Positions 45,786 to 55,292 of a stretch of DNA of 64,000 bases are shown one piece after another. The stretch lies in contig JAAWBS010000009.1 in assembly GCA_022792815.1 (NCBI GenBank), positions 62,001 through 126,000 of the forward strand. The letters run 5' to 3'. The stretch is from Hungatella sp. (GTDB taxonomy: Bacteria; Bacillota; Clostridia; Lachnospirales; Lachnospiraceae). The position numbers were made by a program, and so were the translations under genes. The notes beneath the pieces were generated by a model that ran no database searches, was not told the DNA's origin, and saw only the letters and a list, made by a program, of their open reading frames with translations. Each line of letters opens with the position of its first letter. Position 1 is the stretch's first letter.

Positions 45786-46544
45786 ATGGGCATGGAAGGC
45801 GAAGTAAAAGTTAAGAGTTTAAAGAAGGCTTTGGATATCCTGAGCTATTTTTCGGAAAAACCCCTCTTGGGAGTCACGGAGATCAGCACTCATTTTGGCA
45901 TCAACAAAAGCTCTGTGCATAATATCCTGTCAACTTTTGAGGCGGCCGGGTATGTGGAACAGGATAAAGAGTCCGGCAAATACCGCCTTGGCATGCGGAT
46001 CTTCAACCTGAGCAGGGCCTTGGGGGATAATTACGCCATCACTAAGATCGCCATGCCCTACTTACAGGAGCTGGCCAACCGGACAGGACAGAGGGTCTAT
46101 CTGGCCATCAATTACCAGATGCAGGTCCTGTATCTGGAAGCCATGTATCCCAAAGCCTCCTTCCACCTGATCCGGAACATGCTTGGAAGCCGGGAGGAGC
46201 TCTACTGTACCGGCTTGGGTAAGGCGATGCTGGCATACATGCCCGCAGAGACCGTGGATGCCTATCTTACCAGATCCTTTCACGTCTACACGGACCACAC
46301 CATCGTGGAACCGGACAAGCTGAGGGAGGAATTGGGGCTGATCCGCCAGAGAGGCTATGCGGTGGATAATATGGAGCGGGAATTCGGCATCCGCTGTGTG
46401 GCCATTCCCATCCATGACAGAAACAGGAAGGTCTACGCTGCCATCAGCGTCAGCGGCCATGCCACATTCGTCACAGATGAGAAGATCAGTGAGTGGGCTA
46501 TTTTGATCAAGGAATATGTGATGGAGATTGAAAAGCGCCTGTAG
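45786..46544 (+). CDS. IclR family transcriptional regulator
   Basis: Winged HTH LGVTEISTHFGINKSSVHNILSTFEAAGYVEQD; C-terminal GLGKAMLAYM; REFGIRCVAIPIHDR. Confidence 0.94.
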   Translation: MGMEGEVKVKSLKKALDILSYFSEKPLLGVTEISTHFGINKSSVHNILSTFEAAGYVEQDKESGKYRLGMRIFNLSRALGDNYAITKIAMPYLQELANRTGQRVYLAINYQMQVLYLEAMYPKASFHLIRNMLGSREELYCTGLGKAMLAYMPAETVDAYLTRSFHVYTDHTIVEPDKLREELGLIRQRGYAVDNMEREFGIRCVAIPIHDRNRKVYAAISVSGHATFVTDEKISEWAILIKEYVMEIEKRL

Positions 46545-46574
46545 CAGCCGCAGTGCGGGAGGATTCCGTCTGCG

Positions 46575-46606
46575 ATAAAACTTGAATGACCCGATTCAAG
46601 TTTTAT
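46575..46606. terminator. Perfect 13-bp hairpin downstream of iclR-like gene
   Basis: ATAAAACTTGAAT-gacccg-ATTCAAGTTTTAT. Confidence 0.65.
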
Positions 46607-46627
46607 TTCTGTCCTTTATCATGAACA

Positions 46628-46652
46628 CTATTTATTAATAATGAACAAATAG
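46628..46652. promoter_or_regulatory. Putative IclR-family operator 2 (upstream of ABC permease)
   Basis: CTATTTATTAATAATGAACAAATAG; core TTTATTAATAATGAACA differs from operator 1 by 2 positions. Confidence 0.5.
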
Positions 46653-46663
46653 GAGGAGATTTT

Positions 46664-47662
46664 ATGATGACGACGAAGATAGCGGGCCGAAGAAGACCGC
46701 TGGGAGGTGGGAGCCAAAAGTCGTGGTTCAGTCCAGGAAAAGGCGGCTCGGCAGGGCAGATCAGTCTGAGAACAGGGATAAAAAGGCACTGGCAGATCTA
46801 TATCCTGGTGCTCCCCGCGGTTCTCTATACGGTGGTCTTTGCCTACGGGCCCTTGTACGGGCTTGTGCTGGCCTTTAAGGATTACCGCCCCTATTTAGGG
46901 TATCTGGAGAGCCCTTTTGTGGGGTGGAAGCATTTCATCCGCTTTTTCCGCTCCAACAAATTTGAACAGGTCATCGCCAACACACTGATTCTTTCCTTCT
47001 ATCAGCTGCTGGCAGGTTTCCCTCTCCCGATTATTTTAGCCCTCTGCCTCAATTATATTCCGTCCCGGCCCTTTAAAAAGCTGGTGCAGAATATCACCTA
47101 TGCTCCTTACTTCGTGTCTACGGTGGTGGTGGTCAGCATGCTGTCCATCTTCTTCTCCCAGAGCACGGGGATGGTGAACAACATCCGGGAAGCCCTCGGA
47201 CTTGGCCGCAGGCTCTACATGGGCAGCCCCACCGCCTTTCGCCATATGTATGTGTGGAGCGGGGTGTGGCAGTCCATGGGGTGGAACAGCATCATCTATT
47301 TTGCCGGCTTAAGCAGTGTGGACGAGACCCTGCACGAGGCGGCCAGAGTGGACGGGGCCAGTATTTTTCAGAGGATATTGTATGTGGATCTTCCCATGCT
47401 GAAACCCACCATCGTCACCCTGTTTATTCTGAATACCGGAAAGCTGATGAGTGTAGGGTTTGAGAAGGCGTATCTCATGCAGAATTCGCTCAACATCGGG
47501 GCCAGCGAGATCATCTCCACCTATGTCTATTCCATCGGTATGCTGGAACAGCAGTACAGTTACTCCACGGCTATCAATCTGTTTAATTCCGTCATCAATC
47601 TGATCATGGTGCTTACGGTGAACTATATTTCTCAGAAACTCAGTGAAACCAGTATCTGGTAG
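46664..47662 (+). CDS. Carbohydrate ABC transporter permease (LplB/YteP-like)
   Basis: HWQIYILVLPAVLYTVVFAYGPLYGLVLAFKDYRPYLG; EAARVDGASIFQRILYVDLPMLKPT. Confidence 0.93.
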   Translation: MMTTKIAGRRRPLGGGSQKSWFSPGKGGSAGQISLRTGIKRHWQIYILVLPAVLYTVVFAYGPLYGLVLAFKDYRPYLGYLESPFVGWKHFIRFFRSNKFEQVIANTLILSFYQLLAGFPLPIILALCLNYIPSRPFKKLVQNITYAPYFVSTVVVVSMLSIFFSQSTGMVNNIREALGLGRRLYMGSPTAFRHMYVWSGVWQSMGWNSIIYFAGLSSVDETLHEAARVDGASIFQRILYVDLPMLKPTIVTLFILNTGKLMSVGFEKAYLMQNSLNIGASEIISTYVYSIGMLEQQYSYSTAINLFNSVINLIMVLTVNYISQKLSETSIW

Positions 47663-47673
47663 GAGGGAACAGG

Positions 47674-48558
47674 ATGAAGCACAGACATTCCGGAAATACA
47701 TCTGACAAGATTTTTATGATCGTGAACCATCTGCTGGCGTTTCTCTTTCTGGTTATTTGCCTCTATCCCATGTACTTTATTCTGATCGCATCTGTCAGCA
47801 ATGTGGGGATGGTGACAGGAGGAGAGGTGTTTCTCCTCCCCAAAGGCCTGACCACTGCCGGGTACAGGATGCTGATGGAGAAGAAGGAGATCTGGGTCGG
47901 ATACAAGAATACCATCCTATACACACTCTTCGGAACCATGTTCAATCTGGCCCTGACCATACCTGCCGGGTATGCCCTGTCCATCCGAACCCTGCCGTTT
48001 CGGCGGGGGCTGAATTTTCTGTTTCTGGTGACCATGTTTATCAGCGGCGGCATGATTCCCACCTATCTGCTGGTGAATCACTTAAGGCTGGTCAATACCT
48101 TCGCCGTCATGGTGATCATAGGCGGGGTCAATGTATGGAACCTGACTCTGTGCAGAAACTTTTTCTCCACCAATATCCCGGCGGAACTGCGGGATGCCGC
48201 CAGGATCGACGGCAGCAGCGAATTTGGAATCTTCTTCAAGATCGTACTGCCGATCTCCAAGGCTATCGTGGCCGTGATGGTACTGTACTTTGCGGTGAGC
48301 CACTGGAACGGATACCACAATGCACTGATCTATCTGCGGGAGGAAGCCAAATATCCACTGCAGTTGGTGCTCCGAAATCTGCTGCTGCAGAACACGCTGT
48401 CATCGGAGACGGATGCCGCGGGCATGAGCCGTCTGATGGATCTTCAGAGCATGAAGTACGGGGTGATCGTGGTCGCAAGCCTTCCGGTGATGATTTTGTA
48501 TCCCTTTGTACAGAGATACTTTGTCAAAGGAGTTATGGTCGGCTCGGTAAAGGGGTGA
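47674..48558 (+). CDS. Carbohydrate ABC transporter permease (YtcP/LplC-like)
   Basis: DAARIDGSSEFGIFFKIVLPISKAIVAVM; HWNGYHNALIYLREEAKYPLQLVLR. Confidence 0.93.
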   Translation: MKHRHSGNTSDKIFMIVNHLLAFLFLVICLYPMYFILIASVSNVGMVTGGEVFLLPKGLTTAGYRMLMEKKEIWVGYKNTILYTLFGTMFNLALTIPAGYALSIRTLPFRRGLNFLFLVTMFISGGMIPTYLLVNHLRLVNTFAVMVIIGGVNVWNLTLCRNFFSTNIPAELRDAARIDGSSEFGIFFKIVLPISKAIVAVMVLYFAVSHWNGYHNALIYLREEAKYPLQLVLRNLLLQNTLSSETDAAGMSRLMDLQSMKYGVIVVASLPVMILYPFVQRYFVKGVMVGSVKG

Positions 48559-48593
48559 AGCACCTCGAAAAAATAAATTTAGGAGGAAGCAAA

Positions 48594-50252
48594 ATGAAGA
48601 GAAACCGATTATGGAAACAGGCGATGGCGATGTTGGGAACCGCGGTTTTCACCGTTTCATCTGCGGCAGGCTGCGGTCCGAAGCCTCAGCGGCAGGCGGA
48701 GAGCAGTTCTGCGGCCGGACAGACCAAAACGGAAGCGGAGGCGGCTTCCCTTGCAGTCAATCATGCCAACAGGGAAGGACTTCCCATCGCAGACGAGGAG
48801 ATCACCCTTGTGGTCGGTGTCAAGGCTCCGGCTGCGGCTTACCAGGGGCCATGGCAGGATTTGGACTGGGTGAAAGAGCTGCAGAAGGCCGCCGGGGTGA
48901 AACTGGAATTTCGAGTCTATAACGGCAATGAGGATGTGAATCTGATGTTTACGGGGAGAGACTACCCGGATATCTCATTCAACATCGGCACCGAAAAACA
49001 GATCCAGGACGCAGCCCTCGGCGGGGATGTGATCCCTTTAAATGATCTGATCGATCAGTGGTCACCTAACTGGAAGCGATACTTTGAGGAAGATGAGGTG
49101 GCACACAAGACCTGTATGCTGGAGGACGGCAGGATCTACAGCCTTCCCATGATCCGCAATGAGGCCAATGTCAGCGGCCTCAGAGATCAGTGGCTCATCA
49201 ACAAGAGCTGGCTGGATGAGCTTGGCCTCCCGATTCCGTCTACCACCGTTGAATTTTACGAAACTCTCAAGGCTTTTAAGGACCACGGCGGACAGGGGAG
49301 CATCCCTCAGAATGTGATTCCCTACTATGTCTACGGCATCACAGCCAACATCGGCGGAGCCCTGGACATGTTCAACGCCTTCGGGATCCGGGTGTCCGGC
49401 GAGAAGTATATGGTGACCGTCGATGACACGGGGAGCGTGGAGTTCAACTATACGGATGAAGCCATGAAAGAACCTTTGCTGTATCTGCGCAGGTTGTTTG
49501 AAGAGGAACTGATTCCCTATGAATGTCTGACCGATGACAATGACACCTATCTGGTAAAGACCAAGACCATGCCGGGGATCGTGGGATCATTCCACTCCCG
49601 TCAGAATCCGGACACGGCCAATGAGATCGTGGTCGCCATGGCCCCCATCGATGCCCAAAACGGCAAGAAGCCTATGATCCGCAGTCAGGGAAACCGGATC
49701 ACCAAGAATTTCTTCACGATTTATACCAAGTGTCAGTATCCGGAGGTGGCCATGCGTCTGGCAGATCTGATCGCGGAGCCGGACTGGTCCGTACAGGCCA
49801 TGTACGGCATGATCGGAGACACCTACACGAAGAAAAACGAAGACGGTTCTTATGAACTGTATCCCTACAGCGCGGACGCCCAGGGAGCCGCCAGCGCTCC
49901 CATGAACCGGGTTCCCCTGCTGATCACCAGAGAGGTGGCGGACCGCTTAAGCTACATGGACGGCTCCTCCCAGGCCCAGCTGGCGACGGCTGTGGCGGAG
50001 GTCTATCAGGACTATGCCATTCCGTCCGTCAATCTTTATCCCGGCGTGATCTTTTCCGTGGAGCAGACGGACCGGCTTGCGGAACTGAAGAAGGATTTGA
50101 CTGACTATATGACCAACACCTTTTCCACCTGGATGCTGGAAGGCGGGATTGAGGACGGCTGGGAGACTTATGTAAAACAGATGAACGACTTAGGGCTGGA
50201 GGAATATCTCTCCATCCTGCAGCAGGCCCTTGATGACTTCAACGCCAGATAG
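48594..50252 (+). CDS. Extracellular solute-binding lipoprotein (LipO-like)
   Basis: MKRNRLWKQAMAMLGTAVFTVSSAAGCGPK lipobox; AGGAGG before ATG 48594; ORF-track extension 47757-48593 is out of frame with the permease. Confidence 0.92.
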   Translation: MKRNRLWKQAMAMLGTAVFTVSSAAGCGPKPQRQAESSSAAGQTKTEAEAASLAVNHANREGLPIADEEITLVVGVKAPAAAYQGPWQDLDWVKELQKAAGVKLEFRVYNGNEDVNLMFTGRDYPDISFNIGTEKQIQDAALGGDVIPLNDLIDQWSPNWKRYFEEDEVAHKTCMLEDGRIYSLPMIRNEANVSGLRDQWLINKSWLDELGLPIPSTTVEFYETLKAFKDHGGQGSIPQNVIPYYVYGITANIGGALDMFNAFGIRVSGEKYMVTVDDTGSVEFNYTDEAMKEPLLYLRRLFEEELIPYECLTDDNDTYLVKTKTMPGIVGSFHSRQNPDTANEIVVAMAPIDAQNGKKPMIRSQGNRITKNFFTIYTKCQYPEVAMRLADLIAEPDWSVQAMYGMIGDTYTKKNEDGSYELYPYSADAQGAASAPMNRVPLLITREVADRLSYMDGSSQAQLATAVAEVYQDYAIPSVNLYPGVIFSVEQTDRLAELKKDLTDYMTNTFSTWMLEGGIEDGWETYVKQMNDLGLEEYLSILQQALDDFNAR

Positions 50253-50269
50253 AAAGGAGATCAAAGCCT

Positions 50270-51226
50270 ATGGAGAGGCACGCCATAAGAAACGGTATTT
50301 ATCCTACGATGATCACTCCGTATACGCCCGATGGTACCATCGACGAAGAGGGAGTCAGGGAGCTGACCAGATGGTATGTGCACCATGGGTGTACCGGCAT
50401 CTTCGCCTCCTGTCAATCCAGTGAGATCTTCTATTTGACCCAGAAGGAGCGGGTCCGGCTGGTGCAGCTGGTGAAAGAGGAGGCAGAGATGATAGCCCGG
50501 GAAAGCGGAAGAGATCCTGTGACCGTGGTGGCTTCCGGACACGTATCCGATGACCGTGATGCCCAGCTGGAGGAGTTAAACGCGGTCTGGGAGGCCGGTG
50601 CAGACGCGGTGGTGCTGATCTCCAACCGGCTGGACATCGAGGCCCGGTCAGAGGCTGCTTGGGCCGGCGACCTGGAATCGCTGATCAGCCGTCTGCCGGA
50701 AGGTATGCGCCTTGGGATCTACGAATGTCCCTACCCCTACAAGCGTCTTTTGAGCAAAGAGATGCTGCAGGCAGTGGCCGATACGGGAAGATTCTATTTC
50801 TTCAAAGATACCTGCTGCAGTCCGGAGCGCCTGAAGGAGCGGATCGCCCAGCTAAAGGGAAGCCGTCTGAAACTGTTTAATGCCAATGCCCAGACTCTGC
50901 TCTATTCCCTCCAATGCGGGGGGTACGGTTACAGCGGCGTGATGGTCAATTTTCAGCCAAAGGCCTATGTGTGGATGTATGACAATTATCGGCAGAAGAG
51001 ACGAAAGGCAGAGCAATTGCAGGCCCTTTTGTCCATGTCCGCCTTCTCCGAGTCCCTGGCATACCCTGTCACGGCTAAGTATTATTTACATACCTACGAA
51101 CATCTGGGGATCACCCACCTGAGCCGCTCCCGGGATCCGGATTGCTTTGGAAGCTATGACCGGATCGCCATGGCACAGATCAAGTGCCTGAACGACGGCA
51201 TGGACCAATGGCTCGCCCAGGAGTAA
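50270..51226 (+). CDS. DapA/NanA-family lyase (dihydrodipicolinate synthase family)
   Basis: GIYPTMITPYTPDGTIDEEGVRELTRWYVHHGCTGIFASCQSSE; Schiff-base Lys motif FFKDTCC. Confidence 0.88.
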   Translation: MERHAIRNGIYPTMITPYTPDGTIDEEGVRELTRWYVHHGCTGIFASCQSSEIFYLTQKERVRLVQLVKEEAEMIARESGRDPVTVVASGHVSDDRDAQLEELNAVWEAGADAVVLISNRLDIEARSEAAWAGDLESLISRLPEGMRLGIYECPYPYKRLLSKEMLQAVADTGRFYFFKDTCCSPERLKERIAQLKGSRLKLFNANAQTLLYSLQCGGYGYSGVMVNFQPKAYVWMYDNYRQKRRKAEQLQALLSMSAFSESLAYPVTAKYYLHTYEHLGITHLSRSRDPDCFGSYDRIAMAQIKCLNDGMDQWLAQE

Positions 51227-51255
51227 ATCAACACACGGAAAAAGAAGGGAGGAAC

Positions 51256-52593
51256 ATGAAATTGAACGGATATCATCAGTGGGGCTTTCGGCCCTACCTG
51301 CCCATGGCAGGATTCGACAGGACAACTCCAAGGATCTGTCGTCTGGCACCCTATGAGAATCGATGTGAGATAGCCTGGCTGGGAGAGGGGACATGGTTTA
51401 CCGTCTCCTGGCGTGTGAGGGGAGCCGGAGGGTGGCTGAAGGAAGAGACAGAGGGAAGGACATGGATCTTAAGACACCTTGAGACGGAGACGGAATATGA
51501 GATCAAAGTGAGAGACAAGGCGGGGCGGGAAAGTCCCGTCCGCCTGATACGGACATCCCCAGTGGAGGGAACCGTCGTCAATTATCTTCACCCAGAAGAC
51601 GGATCATATCGGTTTTCCGGAAGCTACCTGTGCAGCCCGTCTCTTGTGAAGCTTCCGTCGGGAAGGCTTCTGGCATCCATGGATGTCTACGGCAAAGACG
51701 CCCCGCAGAATCTGACCCTTCTGTTCGATTCTCTCGACGGCGGAACAAACTGGAATTATGTGACGGATATTTTTCCCTGTTTCTGGGGAAAGCTGTTCTG
51801 GCACAGGGACCGGCTGTATCTGCTGGGTGTCTCCAATGAATACGGGGATCTGCTGATCGGCTGCTCTGAGGATGAGGGGCGGACCTGGTCCGCCCCGGAG
51901 GTTCTCTTCCGCGGAAGTTCTCACACCTGGGAGCTGGGCCATCACCGGGCGCCTATGGTGATTCTGAAAAGTCACGGCCGCCTGTGGACGGGGACCGAAT
52001 ACGGCACCTGGAAAAAGCATGTGTTTTACAATGCCCTGCTGTCCGCAGCAGAGGACACAGATCTGATGAAGGCAGAAAACTGGGTTCTGACCGACTTTGT
52101 GGGAATCGACAAATCCTGGCCCCATATCCTCCCGGAGGCGGCCGGGGCCATCGAGGGGAATGCAGTGGAGACCCCGGACAAAGAGGTGATCGATTTCCTG
52201 CGGTACGGGGAAAACAAGGCCCTGGTTCTGAAAGCAGATCCCGGTGACCCGGGAAAAGGACTGGAATTTGAGGAGGTCTTGGATTTCCCCCTGGGGCATA
52301 CCAAATTTGAGATCCAGAGACGGGAGGACGGCGTGTATTTCGCCATGGGGAACCCGTTCCCGGGCAGAAACGTGCTGACCCTCTATTCCTCCGCTGACTT
52401 AAGAGCGTGGAAGCGGGTATGCGACATCGTCTCTCACCCGGAGTGTGACATCAGGGAAGTAGGATTTCAGTATCCGGTATTTCTGTTTGAGGGAAGCCAG
52501 CTGCTGGTCTTGAGCAGAACCGCCTGGAATCATGCCCACAGCTTCCACGACAGCAATTATATTACCTTCCACCGGGTTTTACTGGAGTCCTAA
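51256..52593 (+). CDS. BNR/sialidase-like (six-bladed propeller) glycoside hydrolase superfamily protein
   Basis: Asp boxes SLDGGTNW and SEDEGRTW; N-terminal Fn3-like segment; no signal peptide. Confidence 0.75.
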   Translation: MKLNGYHQWGFRPYLPMAGFDRTTPRICRLAPYENRCEIAWLGEGTWFTVSWRVRGAGGWLKEETEGRTWILRHLETETEYEIKVRDKAGRESPVRLIRTSPVEGTVVNYLHPEDGSYRFSGSYLCSPSLVKLPSGRLLASMDVYGKDAPQNLTLLFDSLDGGTNWNYVTDIFPCFWGKLFWHRDRLYLLGVSNEYGDLLIGCSEDEGRTWSAPEVLFRGSSHTWELGHHRAPMVILKSHGRLWTGTEYGTWKKHVFYNALLSAAEDTDLMKAENWVLTDFVGIDKSWPHILPEAAGAIEGNAVETPDKEVIDFLRYGENKALVLKADPGDPGKGLEFEEVLDFPLGHTKFEIQRREDGVYFAMGNPFPGRNVLTLYSSADLRAWKRVCDIVSHPECDIREVGFQYPVFLFEGSQLLVLSRTAWNHAHSFHDSNYITFHRVLLES

Positions 52594-52623
52594 CCTGAAA
52601 ATTGTTAAGAGAAAGGAAAAAAC

Positions 52624-54024
52624 ATGGCAAATCATCGGTTACCCAATATCATTGTGATTATGGCGGACGATTTAGGATGCTGCGATCTGGGATGCTACGG
52701 CAATCCCAGGGCGGTCACTCCCAACTTGGACAGACTGGCCAAGTCGGGAATCCTCCTCACCCATCACTATTCCGCCTCCCCCATGTGCGCTCCGGCCAGA
52801 GCCGGTTTTCTCACGGGACTCCATCCCCACAAGACGGGAGCTACCGACGTCCCCTCCATCCGCGGGCAGAATCGGGTGGATCCCGGTTTAAACACTCTTC
52901 CCAAGCTGCTGAAGGCGAAAGGCTATGACACCTGTCTCATCGGCAAATGGCACAACGGCGGAGGACACAGAAACTTTCACCCCAGCCGGTATGGATATGA
53001 CGAATTCTGCGGATTTGAAGGGGGTGTCAGCCCCTATTATGATTACGACTTAGAGCGGGAGTTCGGCCAATATGAGCATGTGACTGACCAATATATGACC
53101 GACCGACTGACCGATGAGGCCGTCACATGGATCCGACGGCACAAGGACGGGCCCTTTCACCTCCAGCTGGCTTACAATGCCCCTCACCGGCCTCTGGAAG
53201 CCCCGGACGAAGAGACCCGATGGTTTGACCGCATGGAAGGGGTCACCACAGGGGTCCGGACCCTCTACGCCATGATCAAACGGATGGATTCAAACATCGG
53301 ACGTCTCATCTCCTGTCTGGAGGAGGAGCACCTGATGGAGGACTCGGTGATCCTCTTCCTCAGCGACAACGGGCCTGACTTTGTGGGAGAGGGGGAACTG
53401 GCCATCCGCAATCGGCCCTGTCATGTGTTCAACGGTCACAAGGGAGACGTGCTGGAAGGCGGCGTCCGTGTGCCTGCCATCATCAGCTGGCGGGGAGTGT
53501 TGCCGGCGGGAGAGGAGAACAGCCAGCCTTCGGTGTTCATGGACTGGTTTCCCACCCTGGCAGGGCTGGCAGAAGCAGAGGAGGAGGAATTCGGTGAGAC
53601 CGACGGGCATGACATCTGGCCTGTACTGACCCAAAATAAGCCCAATCAGGCGGATTATTACTGGCACTGGACCCGATATGAGCTGGTCAGCCATTCCAAC
53701 ATGGCGGTATTCCACGACGGATATAAGCTGTATTATCCGGTGTACGGGGACAATCACGCCTACCACAAGCCGGACAGCCCCTTTGCCGTCTTAAAAGGTC
53801 CTTACCGGATCTTTACCGACACGGTTTTAAGAGAACATCCTCCGGCCGATGTGGCGCCGAAGCTGTTCTATCTCCCCGATGATCCGGGGGAAAGCCGGGA
53901 TCTGTCCGACGAGAAACCGGAGATCGTAAAGAAGCTGAAAGGGATGCTGGATTCCTGGTTTGAAAAGGTTCTTTCCCAATACCGGGAAGCCGCCAAAGTC
54001 ACTCTGACCAATCCGGAAGACTGA
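52624..54024 (+). CDS. Sulfatase (Cys-type, formylglycine-dependent)
   Basis: NIIVIMADDLGCCDLGCYGN; SPMCAPARAGFLTGLHPH (CxPxR); no signal peptide. Confidence 0.93.
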   Translation: MANHRLPNIIVIMADDLGCCDLGCYGNPRAVTPNLDRLAKSGILLTHHYSASPMCAPARAGFLTGLHPHKTGATDVPSIRGQNRVDPGLNTLPKLLKAKGYDTCLIGKWHNGGGHRNFHPSRYGYDEFCGFEGGVSPYYDYDLEREFGQYEHVTDQYMTDRLTDEAVTWIRRHKDGPFHLQLAYNAPHRPLEAPDEETRWFDRMEGVTTGVRTLYAMIKRMDSNIGRLISCLEEEHLMEDSVILFLSDNGPDFVGEGELAIRNRPCHVFNGHKGDVLEGGVRVPAIISWRGVLPAGEENSQPSVFMDWFPTLAGLAEAEEEEFGETDGHDIWPVLTQNKPNQADYYWHWTRYELVSHSNMAVFHDGYKLYYPVYGDNHAYHKPDSPFAVLKGPYRIFTDTVLREHPPADVAPKLFYLPDDPGESRDLSDEKPEIVKKLKGMLDSWFEKVLSQYREAAKVTLTNPED

Positions 54025-54055
54025 CTGTTTCATCAAAAAATAGGAGGATTATTCC

Positions 54056-54952
54056 ATGAAAGTGCTTGTATTTGGTTCCCTGAATCTGGACCATGTATAT
54101 CAGGTGGACCATTTTGTGCAGCCCGGGGAGACCATGACTTCCCTGGCACTGAACCTGTTCTGCGGTGGAAAGGGGCTGAATCAGTCCATCGCCTTTGCGA
54201 AAAGCGGCATGGAGACCTATCATGCCGGGGCAGTGGGAAGGGAGGATTCGGATCTGCTGATTGAGGCGTTAAAGGAGGCTGGAGTCCACACGGAATGGAT
54301 CCAAAAAAAGGCCGGGCCAAGCGGTCACGCCATCATCCAGACCACGCCGGATGGCGAGAATTGCATCCTTCTATACGGGGGAGCCAATCAAAGTCTTATG
54401 GAAGAAGATGTGGACTCGGTGCTGAGCCATTTTTCCGAAGGCGACGTGCTGGTTCTACAAAACGAGATCAACCAGCTGCCCTGCATCATGGAGAAGGCGA
54501 AAGCCATAGGTATGACGATGGTTCTGAACCCGTCCCCGGCAGACGAGAATCTGTCCCGCCTTCCCGTCTCCTCGGCGGATTACCTGATTCTCAACGAAGT
54601 GGAAGGGGCAGTGATCAGCAAGGCTTCCGTGTCAGATGAGGACGGGATCTTTCGTGAGCTGATGAAACGGTTTCCCGACACCCGCATCGTGCTCACTCTC
54701 GGGGAGAAGGGTTCTGTCTACGGATATAAGGACAAGATCTGCCGGCAGCCTGCCTGCCCGGCAAAGGTGGTGGACACCACGGCGGCAGGGGACACCTTTA
54801 CGGGTTTTTTCATGGGCAGCCTTCTTCGGGGCAGCAGTGTGGAGGAGGCACTTTGGACGGCCTCCGCGGCAGCCTCCATCGCCGTGAGCCGGCATGGGGC
54901 CAGCTCCTCCATTCCCACTTGGGATGAGGTGGAGAACTTTGCCGGAAAATAA
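54056..54952 (+). CDS. PfkB/ribokinase-family sugar kinase
   Basis: GGKGLNQSIAFAKSG; VVDTTAAGDTFTGFFMGSL. Confidence 0.92.
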   Translation: MKVLVFGSLNLDHVYQVDHFVQPGETMTSLALNLFCGGKGLNQSIAFAKSGMETYHAGAVGREDSDLLIEALKEAGVHTEWIQKKAGPSGHAIIQTTPDGENCILLYGGANQSLMEEDVDSVLSHFSEGDVLVLQNEINQLPCIMEKAKAIGMTMVLNPSPADENLSRLPVSSADYLILNEVEGAVISKASVSDEDGIFRELMKRFPDTRIVLTLGEKGSVYGYKDKICRQPACPAKVVDTTAAGDTFTGFFMGSLLRGSSVEEALWTASAAASIAVSRHGASSSIPTWDEVENFAGK

Positions 54953-55109
54953 GAGAAGAGAGACTGGGGCAACGATTGGACAACATCACCAATCATCTGT
55001 CTCCTTCTCCGCTTTGGCTGTAAAAAATGACAAAATATAAAAAAAATCGAAAAAAAGAGAAAAAAGTGCTTGCAAATTGGAGGGAAAGATGGTAAAGTAT
55101 ATCTCGCAA

Positions 55110-55181
55110 GGCCAATTGGTCAAGCGGTCAAGACGACGCCCTCTCACGGCGTAAACCCGGGTTCGATTCCCGGATTGGTCA
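55110..55181 (+). tRNA. tRNA-Glu (anticodon CTC), identical copy of 43307-43378
   Basis: Same 72-nt sequence; TTGCAA-17 bp-TAAAGT promoter upstream. Confidence 0.93.
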
Positions 55182-55185
55182 TAAA

Positions 55186-55212
55186 GAGAAGCCTGATAAT
55201 CGGGCTTCTTTT
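55186..55212 (+). terminator. Terminator after tRNA-Glu
   Basis: AGAAGCCTGATAATCGGGCTTCTTTTT. Confidence 0.75.
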
Positions 55213-55292
55213 TGCATTACAGGACATTTTTTTGAGGAGAAGATTGATCGGACCCCTTGTCCTTATACCCACCGATAAAGGAGGATCACCCT

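Noticed and set aside
47757-48593. N-terminal 279 aa of the 831-aa ORF 47757-50252
   Set aside because: Out-of-frame reading through the YtcP-like permease gene; the real lipoprotein start is ATG 48594 with AGGAGG and a signal peptide/lipobox.
50270-54952. Standard sialic acid (nan) catabolic operon
   Set aside because: No recognisable nanE, nanK, nagA or nagB; the DapA-family lyase and kinase are not specific enough to assign NanA/NanK.
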